Source of the DNA: Sipunculus nudus
Taxonomy: Eukaryota; Annelida; Sipuncula; Golfingiida; Sipunculidae
DNA length: 64,000 bases
Direction: 5' to 3'
NCBI GenBank assembly: GCA_026874595.1
Contig: CM049306.1
Span: forward strand, 99,253,642-99,317,641
In this document: in pieces, positions 27,120 through 38,542 of the stretch
Position numbering within the stretch: the first letter of the stretch is position 1
Layout of the letters: every line of letters begins with the position of its first letter
Program-made: the position numbers and the translations under genes
Notes under the pieces: model-generated
What the model saw: only the letters and a program-made list of their open reading frames with translations
What the model was told of the DNA's origin: nothing
Databases searched by the model: none

Positions 27120-27690
27120 TAAATGGTAGACGGCGACGCAACAGGTTTCAGGTTTCTGTTGCGTCGCCGGCCCACCAAAGGGCTAACTGGGATTATAGCA
27201 CGATACGATCCGTTACTCTTAGAAAGGAAATTGAATAAAAATATTTCCTATGGTTTTAAGAAACCAATGTTGGCATAATTTTGTATGTCGAAAGGCCTGT
27301 AATAAAAAATAACCATTCTGGAAAGCATGAAGCACCTGTAACATCAACAACTGATATAATTTGTCCAGAGAGAATTGAAGCATTAACAGCGGCGGTAGAC
27401 ATCTTGCATTTGGTGGCAGTCCTGTATAAGGCTTTAGGTCTGTGTACTGTTATGTTCATATTTAAACTTCCTTGGTGCAAAATATGGCTGAGAACAGAAT
27501 AGTAATGTTTTCTAGTGGTCAAATATAAAATACACATAGATGTGCTGAACATTTATCAATATATATGTTAAATCTCACAGTTGTGTATGGAGTGCTATAA
27601 TCACAGTTAACTGCAGGTGCGATCTATGGACTCCACATTGCATCAGTCACTGAAAAAAGCAATTGAGGAGTTCATTCTTATGGGCTAGGT
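27120..27690. mobile_element. Nested segment inside transposon copy 1
   Basis: Copy 2 runs directly from 'atattacggg' to 'ccatgggccaaatg', while copy 1 has ~570 bp between the matching points. The left edge carries a perfect 14 bp hairpin (27131-27144 with 27156-27169, GC-rich arms, 11 nt loop). An open frame on both strands around 27256-27552 is protein-like but unrecognised. No clear TSD is seen, so a deletion in copy 2 remains possible. Confidence 0.6.
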
Positions 27691-28262
27691 CCATGGGCGA
27701 AATGTTAGTGCATATTATAGACACTATCACGACAATTTTGTACCGACAGGTCAAGTAAAATTCCCTCTGCTAAGTTGACAAGAGCAGCTGGCAGCATTTG
27801 TCTGAACCAGTGTATTAACTGTCAAGCTGCGACTCGCGAATCGTGATCGTTTCAGTCAGCCGGTACATTTTGACTGCACTGGTCGTGTGCACCTGAATAT
27901 CTCGCGCTGATTGGCTGAGCCAGAATTTTTTACGCCTACTTTCAAAAGTTGTGGTCCGATAAATGTTAACACTGAGGCTGAGAGTTATAGTGTTTTAAGT
28001 CTTGCCGAATGCAATATAAACGACGGCCTAAAATATTAAGACAATTCAAATGGGAATATTAGTAGCCAATAGGCTTTGACTGGATGAACCATGTTGGTTT
28101 TGAAAATGAATCTGGGAAAGACCACTGCTAACGTCACTGGAAAATACCTTAGTACAGCGAGGCGGTGATGTGTGGGGCTGACCGCGTCCGGGAACAGGCC
28201 AAGATTACCAGTCCATGAAAAAAGAGGGTCAGATGGATGGAAATAAGTTATATGAGTTGCCG

Positions 28263-28273
28263 CAAGATGGCGG
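28263..28273 (+). promoter_or_regulatory. YY1-like motif caagatggcgg in transposon copy 1
   Basis: A match to the known YY1 core (AAGATGGCGG), conserved at the same place in copy 2 (61073-61083). Binding and function are not shown. Confidence 0.35.
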
Positions 28274-28480
28274 TACCGATACTAAGTGCGATACAACGCG
28301 GGAACGTTTGATTTCTCTGTCAGAAGCAACAATTAAGTCATAACTATTTCATGGATTAGGCCAGTCTACCAAGCTGGTTGTGTAGAAATAGAACATGAAT
28401 ACACAAAAAAGACGGTTCCCTTCCCGTATATGGAACGAACCGACCCTTCTGAGTATATCATAATATATATAATATATGTA

Positions 28481-28640
28481 TCGTTACGTACAATTTGCTT
28501 AGGGGAGAAGATTGGGCCGTTTTCGAATTTGAACCCATGTCGGTGGCGCACATGTCCGGCATTGGAACCACTCTGCTAGAAATGGAAGATTCACTTGCGA
28601 GACAGTTCGGTTCGTTTTTTTGTATACACCCCGTACCCCC
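28481..28640 (-). mobile_element. tRNA-derived SINE-like unit 1
   Basis: On the minus strand, an A box (tagcagagtgg, + coordinates ~28569-28579) and a B box (ggttcaaattc, 28525-28535) lie 33 bp apart, as in a pol III tRNA promoter. The unit ends near a C run (28639-28656). A second unit with the same order follows at 28804. Cloverleaf folding looks degenerate, so it is not a functional tRNA. Confidence 0.65.
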
Positions 28641-28803
28641 CCCCCCCCCCCCCCCCATTAGAAGGTAATGCTTGTCCGAACGGTTGCTTAACCCAGGGAA
28701 CACATTTTGGTAAACTAGGTGGCGGTAATTACCATGTTAATTTAAACCACTCACCGGGCCCCTATGTTGCGTGTCAATTCGGACGCCCCCACCCCCGATT
28801 TCT

Positions 28804-28941
28804 AACGTAACATTTTGCCCTGGGGGATATTGGACCGATCCAAGATTCGAACCCATTTCGGTGGCCCAAAACCGCTTTACTAGAAAAGCAAGTTTGACTT
28901 GCGAGACATTTAGGTCCGCTTCTATATATACCCCGTAACAA
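28804..28941 (-). mobile_element. tRNA-derived SINE-like unit 2
   Basis: On the minus strand, an A-box-like tagtaaagcgg (+ 28872-28882) and a B box (ggttcgaatc, 28844-28853) have the same spacing as unit 1. Flanks shared with unit 1 ('cgtaac', 'accccgta', 'ttgcgagaca') show it is the same family. Confidence 0.65.
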
Positions 28942-31177
28942 TGTATTCATAAACATAAATACAAAATAAACAGCGAATAAGCATACATATGCGACAGGGA
29001 TATTATGACATCATTTGAGAAACTTGTAGTATTCAATATTAATAATCGATTAAATATTGTAAATTATATCTTAATATAATGAAAATCTTAAATATGTAAT
29101 CTAGAAGATGACATAAGACTTTGGTGAAAATCTATTCAATAAACTGAAATTTTAAAAGTATCAATATAGTCCTAAGCGATGTTAAGAAATTGTGAGGGGG
29201 ATAAAGTATTACTTGACAGGTATGGTCCCGCAGCTGGGTAAACTAGCTTGGTGCCGACGCCATATTGGTCGGTTCCTCTGTGGTGACATGTCAGGAATAA
29301 GTTGACGTCTGTGAGAGATTTAATGCTGCAGGCCACGCAAACATGTCATGGTAAAAATTCCTGACGCCCTTACTATTTATACCTGCAATAATATTTATGC
29401 TACGTATAAAAGAATATTAAAACGATTTTTTTTCATTTTTAAACTTAAATATTGTCAAAATTTTTAAAGTACCAGTTAAACATTTTTGGACCAGTTTACT
29501 TTGGTAACACACGATTAAGTTGTAGGAGTGCAACGGAAATTCCATTCAGACAGTTGTTTAAATACTATCATCTCTTTTAACGAATGCAGTAGAGATTCTT
29601 ACAGGTGGTTAAATAAAATCATTAATGTTATAAGTAAAATTCCAACCTTGAACCTTACACCTGATAACTGGAATTTAGCCAAAATGATCCGGTTTTCTTT
29701 CTTCAGATAAATCAATCATATTTCTTTTTAACAGGAATAACTTATTTATGTTGTAAAAATTTAATCACATAAGATGAAACTCAAAATGAACTTACGATCT
29801 TTAACCCCCGAGGTGAACAAAACAATACTTCGAAGAAGCTAATTGATAACAAAGTCTGTCATATATGCTCGCATTTATTGTCTTCAAATGCGCAGTGCCA
29901 TCTACCGGACATGCTTCGCGAATGAGAAGTTTCTCCACATCGATTCATTCTAATGATGAATAATGATACCGGTAATGATAAGTTATAATATCGCAATTTG
30001 GGCTGTGAAAGTCAGGTAACTTTATCCAGCCTTGTGTGTTAGTATCCCTGTCAAAGGCGTTCACCTTCTAAATAATTACCCAAGTGCAAATAGAAGAATT
30101 GCCTATGGCCCATTTAACATGACCCTTTTTTGTGTCTCTGTTAAATTAGCGTCCAGTGCACAATACCCTGAACACAAAAGGATTTTTAGCATTGTTCGCT
30201 TATCGGAAAAGCCAAGGGGACCTTCCACCTACACGGCCGCCTCACGGTAAATAACTGATGAATCGGGTCTTAAGAACTCAAAGGTCACATCCCATGTCAA
30301 TAGCATGAACTAATCCTGACAAATTGTACAGAGGGCAACAGACTGGTGACATGTAAACTGTACCATGTAACAAATCGCCCCAGGGTGGACTTAGTCCATG
30401 GGCTTTTAAGATAATGTAAGGGAAAATGTATCGTTTTCACCCGTTTTTTATCTGCACGGTCACAGCGAATTACAGAGGAAAGCAAACACAGATATTGTAA
30501 AGCAGAATACTTACATAAAGAATCCACCGATATATAATTTGTAATATATTCATGTATTTATTTAGAGAACATTATAAAATAAAGTTAACTTATAATTAAA
30601 GAAATTATATAAAAAGTATTTACTAAAATTAAAAGTAATTTTGCTCATTTTCTTAAGCATGTTGATAATCCATTCACAAATATTATAAATTTCAATTAAA
30701 GTGATTAGCGCGTTTTAAATGCAAAATTGATCAAGTATTATAAATGTTCTCAGATTTAATATACAAACCATCTGTCAATGATTAAATTCAATACTCGTGA
30801 CATCACATCCCATAATTAATACTAACTAAAACCCCTCGTATTAAGATGAACAACCACCCCCCCCCCCCCCCTTAGTAAGAAATAATTGTGAACGTGTGTA
30901 ACTTTGATTTCTTTATTTATAATCGAAAATACTTCACGGCCTCATTCTGTATAAGGGCTTTGCTAGGTGGTTATTTCTAACAACGTAAGACATCTCTATT
31001 CTAAAATGCGTAAAACTATACTTAGTCATGTGACCCGAAGTCGCATTACGTAATGCGACTAGACGTCGTTAAAACGGGAGTTAATGTAATATACCTTTGC
31101 TTTTTAAATGGCAGATATGGTAACTAGCTTAACAATAGTAATACCACTACATGTTACATTTCTTTTTTTGCTTGCAG

Positions 31178-31356
31178 ATGAACATTTCGTTTGGCGGGAC
31201 TGCGCAGACCAGCCCGTAAGTGGTTCATTCTGCCAATCCATTCCCGGGAACGACATGGAGGACCACAGCATCTGTATATACTCGTGCAAGTCAAACGGCT
31301 GTAACACACACCGAGTACCAACCCTGTGGCAGCTACCCTGGGACTACAGGAAGTAA
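31178..31356 (+). CDS. Ly6/uPAR three-finger protein, C-terminal exon with stop
   Basis: The acceptor ends at 31177, after a long pyrimidine tract. Joining in phase 1 gives DEHFVWRDCADQPVSG, then FCQSIPG, then CIYSCKSNGCN. The final C-x4-C-N motif is the hallmark of the last finger of LU domains, and RDCA is also typical. After the domain only about 16 residues (THRVPTLWQ...) remain before TAA. There is no hydrophobic GPI tail, so a secreted form is likely unless another 3' exon exists. The upstream in-frame ATG at 31108 gives a hydrophobic leader, but it lies in the intron's pyrimidine tract and is probably fortuitous. Confidence 0.8.
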
Positions 31357-34199
31357 ATTAACCGAATGTAGAAATGATTTAGATCATTTCCGTTCCACGT
31401 GCTTTCAGAGCACACGACCGTATCACTTTAGTTTAAAAGCAATTTCGTGAAAATTTTCAAACCTCTCCGCTCTCTTAAAGTTTCTTCACTACATATAGGT
31501 TGGAGTTTTGTGTATGGGACGGTAATTAATATGAATTTATTGTTGTTGGATAGCTTTTTAATGTATGGACATAAGATACGTAGAGGTGTCGTTGAGCACA
31601 ACAGCCCTGCTTGGGTGCATAAATCAGAATAGTCCTTTAACGGTTCCCCAGTCGTTCGTTTGTACAGTCGTAGATAAGAGACCGGCCAATACCACATGGA
31701 AAATTTTGAATTAAAACATTCCTTATTGTCTATGAAGGTGTTGTTCCTATTGGTCGCTGCAATATATGTGCTGTGATGCATGTGATTCCGCTGAAAAGGC
31801 TCCTGAAATTAAATCATGCTTAAGAACAGAGCATTCGCTGTGTACTGTGGAAACGAGAGCCACACTTTTCCGTTTAGGTATCCCCTAATGGCCACAGACT
31901 TGCTTGCGGGTATCACTGGGCCGTGGGGATTAACTGTGATAAATTGAAGACTTTGTATGGGCATTGTCTTGGGGGTTGTAAATATACAAACGCGTCTCCC
32001 GAGGCATTTCGTCCCATGAAGCAGGTTGTTCCACGGGCAATTTACTGTCGGCCGAGACTGTTAACTGTCTTGTAGGAGCCGGCAGCCATATACCAAACCC
32101 AAAGCCAAACTTCGTGCCAACCGCACTATGTCACAAAAGCAAGCAGTAATAAGCATAATATAACATAATCGGCACACCAATGCATTGGCTAGCTTAATGA
32201 AAATTTTCAATGCTGAGTCCTTTTTTTCAGTTAATTGAAAATAATTATATTCTATGTCACATATAAAACGAAGTCATTAGCAGCTTCCCAAATGAGAGCA
32301 TATACAACAAAAGCGCAGATTAATTTTTTTTTCAATTAAGAGCTTTTTTTTTGCATAATGACATTTGTGGGGTTTCGTGCAAAACATTAACTAAGAATAC
32401 ACTTGTACTCTTTGTAGAACGCTCTGGATAGGACAGTTTTATCCAAACGCAATCTGACAAAGCTCAAACATATATCAAGAACCCCACGACGCTTAAACAG
32501 GCTTTCAATACTGGAGCAAAAACATCAGTATTTTACTCCAAAAATTTTACGTAAAACAGAGGATTTTGAAAGATTTGTGATAAGTGGTCTTTACGTCTTA
32601 ATCGAAATGAATATTATTAAGAGGTATAAATGTAGCAATCTCCTCTCTATTACCTGTCCGTCTCGTGAATAATCATAGTACTTCATGTAAGAATATAAGA
32701 CTTTAGTCTAAAGTATTTGTTTTTTGGTGTACTTGTTTATTTTGAAATTATGATTTTTAGCAACAAAACCTGACATAAATGTGTCTATTTCTCTGAAGGT
32801 ATTGGTGCCTGGAATGAGTGTACTGTAAGTGTTTGATTATTAGCTACCATTATCTCTCGATAACTAGAGAAAGAAAAGTCTTTCTTTCAGGAACCCCTGG
32901 ATTTCTGTTTTATTTCCCTTTTTCGTCATGGCCTGAATATAATACAAGAAGCGCAAGCTATGATAATAGCAATAAGAGATAAACAGTGGGTTTGTTAAAA
33001 AAATTACCACCTGGCCCAGGCTAGTTAGAATCCAGGACCTCCTGTTCCCATGCTTAAGTAAATCTCTTAATAAAACAGACACATCAACTGGATTGTCGTA
33101 TGCAAAAGAAGCTGTCAGGTAGGTGCAGCTGAGATAAACGATCAATCAATCAGCCTGATTTTTGTAAAACCATCTTGAAGCTGCCATATTAAATACCGTT
33201 TAAGATTGCACCTAATTGGAAATCTCCTGTTGGGGCGGACCACTTCCGGTGATGGAGGCGATCCTCCTGCGTCTTTGTAACTTACTTTAGCTTTATATGA
33301 TATTGATTATGTCGGATAATTGTGATGAGAACGGAAAACAATGTGGAATATGAATACGAGCCAGGAAAATTATCCGGGGATTCTGTACACAGTGCTGCGA
33401 GAATCATTCTATTGAATATCTGCTCTGAAAGGAGAAAAAAATAGACAAATAGAAAACAAAACAGTTATTCCGGATATGCATTGACAGCCATGTGAAATGA
33501 TCGGTTTCAACTAACACTTGACAACTTCTTTACAGCTGCGTTTTAACGTCGGGCAGGTCAGACTTTTACATATTTCGACTGGTTGGCTGACATTTGATTA
33601 GCGATACTATGGTTCATTATTGCACCTCCTGGGTAATATAACCAGCAAACGGCTACGTTAACAATCTATAAACCCCCATCTCTACCAAACTCAGACAGTG
33701 GGACAGGAATCAAATGTCAGAAAAAACTGAAGTTATCTTCCTGATTCTACAGTAGTGGGAAATTACCGTGGTTAACGATGTGTTGCCGACGGTGATAACT
33801 ACAGCAGAGTCAGGTTTTGTTGAGCTCTTTCTGTCACATATCTATAATTTCGAAAATAAACACATTCACGCGAATATTCTCACTTTTTCTCGCGCAAAAT
33901 ATGTTAATTTTTTATCACGGCTGCCTCAGCATACCCTCAATAAGTTTGATAAATGTTCTTTTAAATATCCTTAGCGGGAAAACGACTTTCTTTTCGTTTA
34001 TTAGGCATTCCCAGGGATCATAATGTTAAACAAATGCTCTCGATTTCCCATCTACTAATTAACTGTTGTATTTGCTCAATTTTGTGTTTAACTGCGACAA
34101 ATTTTGAATTCATCATTCGTTACTAACGGAAGTATTTACAAGTTTGTCAATTATCATAATTATAAACATTGCGCAGTGTCTCCATGAACCAAGATTGAT
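31357..34199. other. Ly6 3' flank and intergenic DNA, nothing recognised
   Basis: AT-rich, without a convincing exon. A 25-27 bp segment near 32800 between acceptor-like and donor-like sites (reading GAWNECT) was considered and not accepted. Confidence 0.5.
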
Positions 34200-34329
34200 T
34201 AAATGTCACCAACTGATCCCTTTGTAATTGTTTCCGCCAAAACATTGACCGGGTTCCGCTGCCGCGTACGTTTCCGGAGAACTCCTCTGAGACCACTGAT
34301 CCGATTTTTCCGAAACTTGACCCCATTAC

Positions 34330-34680
34330 TGGGTCACATATAAAGGTGCCAAACCATTTTGCATTGACCTCTGACCTTTCATCTCTGCAGTGCGTCCACC
34401 TGAGCGTCTGTTTTCACACATTAGCCCACATATATTTGGACTCGTTGAACCAATCGGGCTGATATTTTGCACGTATGTATAGCTCTTTGATAGCTTTATA
34501 TCATACAAAAACTGGTGGCACCCCCGCAACAATATTTGCACAGCGTCCATCTGTCCGTTTGCCTTCGGTTAAAACCACTCGTATCTTTGCAGTGTTTGGA
34601 CTTATCCACCGATTATATTTTTCCTATGTGTACATCTTGGATAGCTTTCTCTTTCAAATAACATGTGGCGCCACCTACAA
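34330..34680. repeat. Degenerate ~190 bp module repeat, two units
   Basis: 'atctctgcagtg...gatagctt...ctggtggcaccc' and 'atctttgcagtg...gatagctt...atgtggcgccacc' follow each other. They look like decayed tandem units of a moderately repeated family. No gene. Confidence 0.5.
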
Positions 34681-34859
34681 TCATATGTACGTGGCAGACA
34701 TCCATGCTAATATGCGACACATCTCCCTCTATTTCTTCCCCTTACCACTCATTTCACTCCCCACTCTGATTTCGGCGGATTTATAATCGCATGTCGACAA
34801 CCCATATTCTAGCTGTATCCTTGCATTCTAGTGCAGTCGGCGGTTTATTTGTGCCACAG

Positions 34860-37800
34860 TCAAAGTCAAGGTAACGTGGGTCCGTTTCTCTAAAAAACGA
34901 CAGATCAAACGTTTAAAAGTAAACAATGTGGATTGAGGTTTATAATTACAGGTTATTTTTTAGTATTTTGATGTCACCCAATATATCTTACTGTGTTCTT
35001 TTCGTAGAATGCATATGTGTGATTTATTCATGATATGGACGGGAATGTTGCCATAGTCACTGCAGAAAACAGAAAAGCAAGGAAATTATCCAAACATCAA
35101 AGATGTATTGATAGACTTGAAAGCACCAGTCTGACAATTGAATTTTTTAGGCCGACGCGCTGCCTCGTTTTATCACAAAACTACCACTCAAAACTACTTG
35201 TCAATATGACAATGAATAAATATATAATTATACTAACAAATCAATATAATCACAATTATCTTTTTAGGAAATAATAATAATAATGAATATTTATATTAAT
35301 AAAGGTAATGATAAATTATTCTTAATATTTTTATCAGTATTATTAATATTAGGTTTTACAATAGTAGTAGTAGTAGTAGTCGTGGTAGTAGTAGTAGTGT
35401 TAAAAGAATTTTACCACTACTGTTGATTCGGATATTGCTATACCTTTATATGACCAAGTGGTTCACAATATGATAAAGAAGTATGATACCAGAACATTAA
35501 GACCGGAGAAAACACCTAAACTTAGCGATAAGTAATTTCTCACTTATTGTGCTTTCAAAGGGCTTATAAGTTGACATTGTTATTTTATCGCTTCAAATAC
35601 ACTAATCTTCATGTGTCTAGCCTTGTTGTCTATCGGTTCTTTAATCGAGACAGGTGCATTGATAACCATAGCCTCACTGAATATTCTCCTGGCTAATATG
35701 GTGCCATGAATGTCAAATGGACTTCACAAAGACGGACAAATGTAAGGTTTAATAACGAAACATTGAGGCTAATATGCAATGCATGAGAAAGTCAATCCCT
35801 GGATTTAAACAAAGGACCTCCTGTTGGGTGCGATCACTGATAATTTGCGAATAATGGCCTTTTCCCTCATTAGGCATTTGTGTCACAACACAAGATTTTC
35901 TGACGGTGAGGATGAATGTCTTATTCCTGATGAGCAGAGGACGATCAGCAAACCTGCTGAGAATAAGTATTAATAACATCGTCTATGACGCCCTAATTAA
36001 CCCGAGCATACATTTTCACATGGTATCTTCATTTTATGGGCGGTGCAACTGTATCCTCTTTTAAATGGCAATGCTAACAAAGGTCCGCAATAGAAAAAAG
36101 GTAAATTTTATTTTCAATTTAAAGGGAGTCTAAACTACAGATCACGAAAAATTTATTTCAGTATTTTCATTAAAAAACGTCTACACTAAATTCCACAATT
36201 AATTAAGGAGGTTATTTCATTTTCAGTTAGAAACGAGTCTAAACTACAGGGCACGATTAAAAAATCAATTTTATTTTAAAAGGTAATCTAAACTACAGAC
36301 CCCCAAAAAAATACCTCCGAAAATTTCATTTCCTTTCAACAGGTAGGATTTCATGATTTCACGCACAAAAATGCTGCAGGTCTTTCTTATTCTTGTTCCC
36401 GAGACAACGCAACGGTCCGAGAAAATATAACGTCTTTGAAGAAAAAGTTAGTAAGGTTTTCTGAAACATGAAAGAATGAATCTCTTTAACATTAGGGGAA
36501 ATATTTTTTTTCAAACGCAGATGATATTACCAATTTGCTAAAGCGGATCGTTTGGACTTTGTAATGTTATAAAATAATTATGATGTCATTAACTTTTTTT
36601 TTTATTTCACAGGCAATGCGAACGTGTTACACGTTCAAAGAATATTATCTAATCACAAAGGAATTTTTTTACTGTTATTTATTGCATGGACAGGTTTTAT
36701 AATCAAATCATTTCAATCAATTTTCAAAATTACTTTTCAAAATTAACATTTCTTAGCGAACATAAAAGTAAAGATAAAAAAAACTTTTCAAAATGCATTG
36801 CAAATTTATTTTTATTTATTTGAAACATTAGAGTACTCTCTTCATTGAGAAGTAACTGAGTACAGCGATATTAAAATAAATGTTTAAATCTATATTCGAA
36901 TTATAACATCTAATTCTGCTAACTTATGTTTGGATAGAGCAACCGCTGCCGCTCTGAAGTGTGTTCCTCTTAAAATTTTAAAATAGTCAGAAAAAGCCAC
37001 CAACACAACAGAATAAAACACATAAACTCAATACAAACTGAACAAATAAACACAAGAATATACTAGACTTTAGACATAATCCTACCAAATCTGATGTAGA
37101 ACGAGACGTACAGCACATCAATAAAGTTAGCAGGCTTGTTTAATGTTAGGTGAGCTGGATTTGGCATTGCAATAATTTGAATGTATAGATCTAAGCTGTT
37201 CATCTCTGTCTCCTCTAAACATCTTCTTATCATTGGGCCTAATAGTTAAACACTCACTTAGTTGTCATCTTATTATAGTATGAGGGCGGGGGTCATAGCC
37301 TTATTAATTTATAGCGCGATCGAGCTATTCCTTATTTAGTCGTTAAGTCGTAAAAAGGTATAGCAGGTAGGCCTATACTAGAACCATGACGTTGAATTAA
37401 TATCATACCAACAACCAAGTTGTATATGCCAAAAAAAAGTCTACACCGCTACTGCAATCACCAATGAATCCCCATATGTGCCTTTTACGATACCGAGAAA
37501 GCAATGAGGGTTAATTTGGTCTACAAATTTCTTTTCTTCCTAGGATTGATTACCCAGTTGAATTATGAAGGGAACTATTGTGCCCCCTGCCGAGAAGAGT
37601 ATAAATCAATGTCCTAAAGCTGTGTTTTAAATATTGTTGATTTTACAATCAGTTTAACTCCATGCATTGTTTCATGGGCTCATTTCATGTGTGAAAATGT
37701 GACCTCTTGGTTTGAGTGTGACTCGGCGTGAGTTTAAAATCATTTATTCTGAACATGTTGAAAAAAATCCAGATGTAGAACACTGAAACAATAACCGGTT

Positions 37801-38542
37801 TGTTACATTTAAACACGCTAGTTCGCAGTGTATATTGCAGATAACCAACGTAACACGTTCAATGCTAATTAACTAAGCCATAACGAATTAGCTTTTAGAA
37901 TGTAAAGCAATAAGTTTTTAATATTTTTCATATCAGCCACAGTAACATTTTTAAGGAAAGGTCCATGGTCCGCAGGTGGTCCTTTTTCTTGAAAGAGGAT
38001 CGACCATATAAAAATAATTGTTCGGGCTAACGTTGCATCCAGCTGTAGCGCCCCCTGTTGGACCACAAAGTCCATCATTTGAACTGTTTTGCGGAATGAA
38101 TGAAAATCAGATATCCAGTCGACCTCGTAAAACTAATGCATTTGGACCTGTTTATAGATTACACTAGATTGGCTATATGATCCCTTATCGCGTGTTCGTT
38201 GGTGGACATGGCACGCTACAGAACCGAAACTTAGTGGTCCCTTTGAACTCATGAATAAAAAGATTTGTTTTGATAGATACTACAATATAAAAGTGTAATT
38301 CGTGTGAATCCCTCCTAGTTACGCCAGTTGTCTTCGAACTAGGTTAAATATATTCGCAAATTACAGTGAAAATGTTATTTACGCATTATGCCATAATTTT
38401 CAAATTAACAGCCCTACACACAACACATATCCATGAGCTCTAGTAGAGACAGTGAATTGTGCCATTACGGTAGCTTTCTAAATAGATTTAAAAATACGCA
38501 AATTACAATGAAAAAGTTGCTGGGACCAACTTTAACCAACCT
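34860..38542. repeat. Segmental duplication, copy A
   Basis: Shares with 48661-51760, in the same order, blocks such as 'cagtattttgatgt', 'gaatgcatatg', a tgtggacgg/tatggacgg block, an (AGT)n run (~35367-35397), 'gcctcactgaatatt', 'tgtagcgccccctgttgg' and 'aattttcaaattaacagcc'. Identity is moderate, so the duplication is old. Relative to copy B, about 2.2 kb (35790-37985) is extra here, including an approximate tandem of 'agtctaaactacag' near 36130-36290. No gene is recognised. Confidence 0.85.

Larger units (their letters stand above)
26750..28368. mobile_element. Non-autonomous transposon, copy 1, with 10 bp TSD
   Basis: The element begins AGCCCTGCC and ends GGCCAGTCTA. It is flanked by the perfect 10 bp direct repeat CCAAGCTGGT (26740-26749 and 28369-28378). 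A second copy at 60104-61178 has the same ends and a different 10 bp repeat, so the boundaries are well fixed. The ends are only weakly inverted. A 9-10 bp TSD without long TIRs fits Mutator-like elements best, but this is inference. About 570 bp (27120-27690) is absent from copy 2. No transposase frame is visible. Confidence 0.88.
24128..31177 (+). other. Predicted ~7 kb intron of the Ly6 gene
   Basis: The interval between the gtaagg donor and a strong 'tctttttttgcttgcag' acceptor. It contains a 22-codon open frame at 25049-25114, (TA)n at 26286-26338, a TA/GA/CAGA compound microsatellite, a 10 bp-TSD transposon and two SINE-like units. These are typical intron passengers. Phase 1 on both sides supports the pairing, but no transcript is available. 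Confidence 0.6.

Noticed and set aside
28844-28884. Functional tRNA gene
   Set aside because: A and B boxes are present but acceptor and anticodon stems do not pair convincingly; a SINE-like repeat explains it better.
31108-31177. In-frame ATG and hydrophobic leader before the Ly6 terminal exon
   Set aside because: It overlaps the pyrimidine tract and acceptor; a protein starting here would lack half the domain's cysteines.
32797-32826. Micro-exon reading GAWNECT, like part of a thrombospondin type 1 repeat
   Set aside because: Too short, with no partner exons and a Ly6 stop codon upstream; probably chance.
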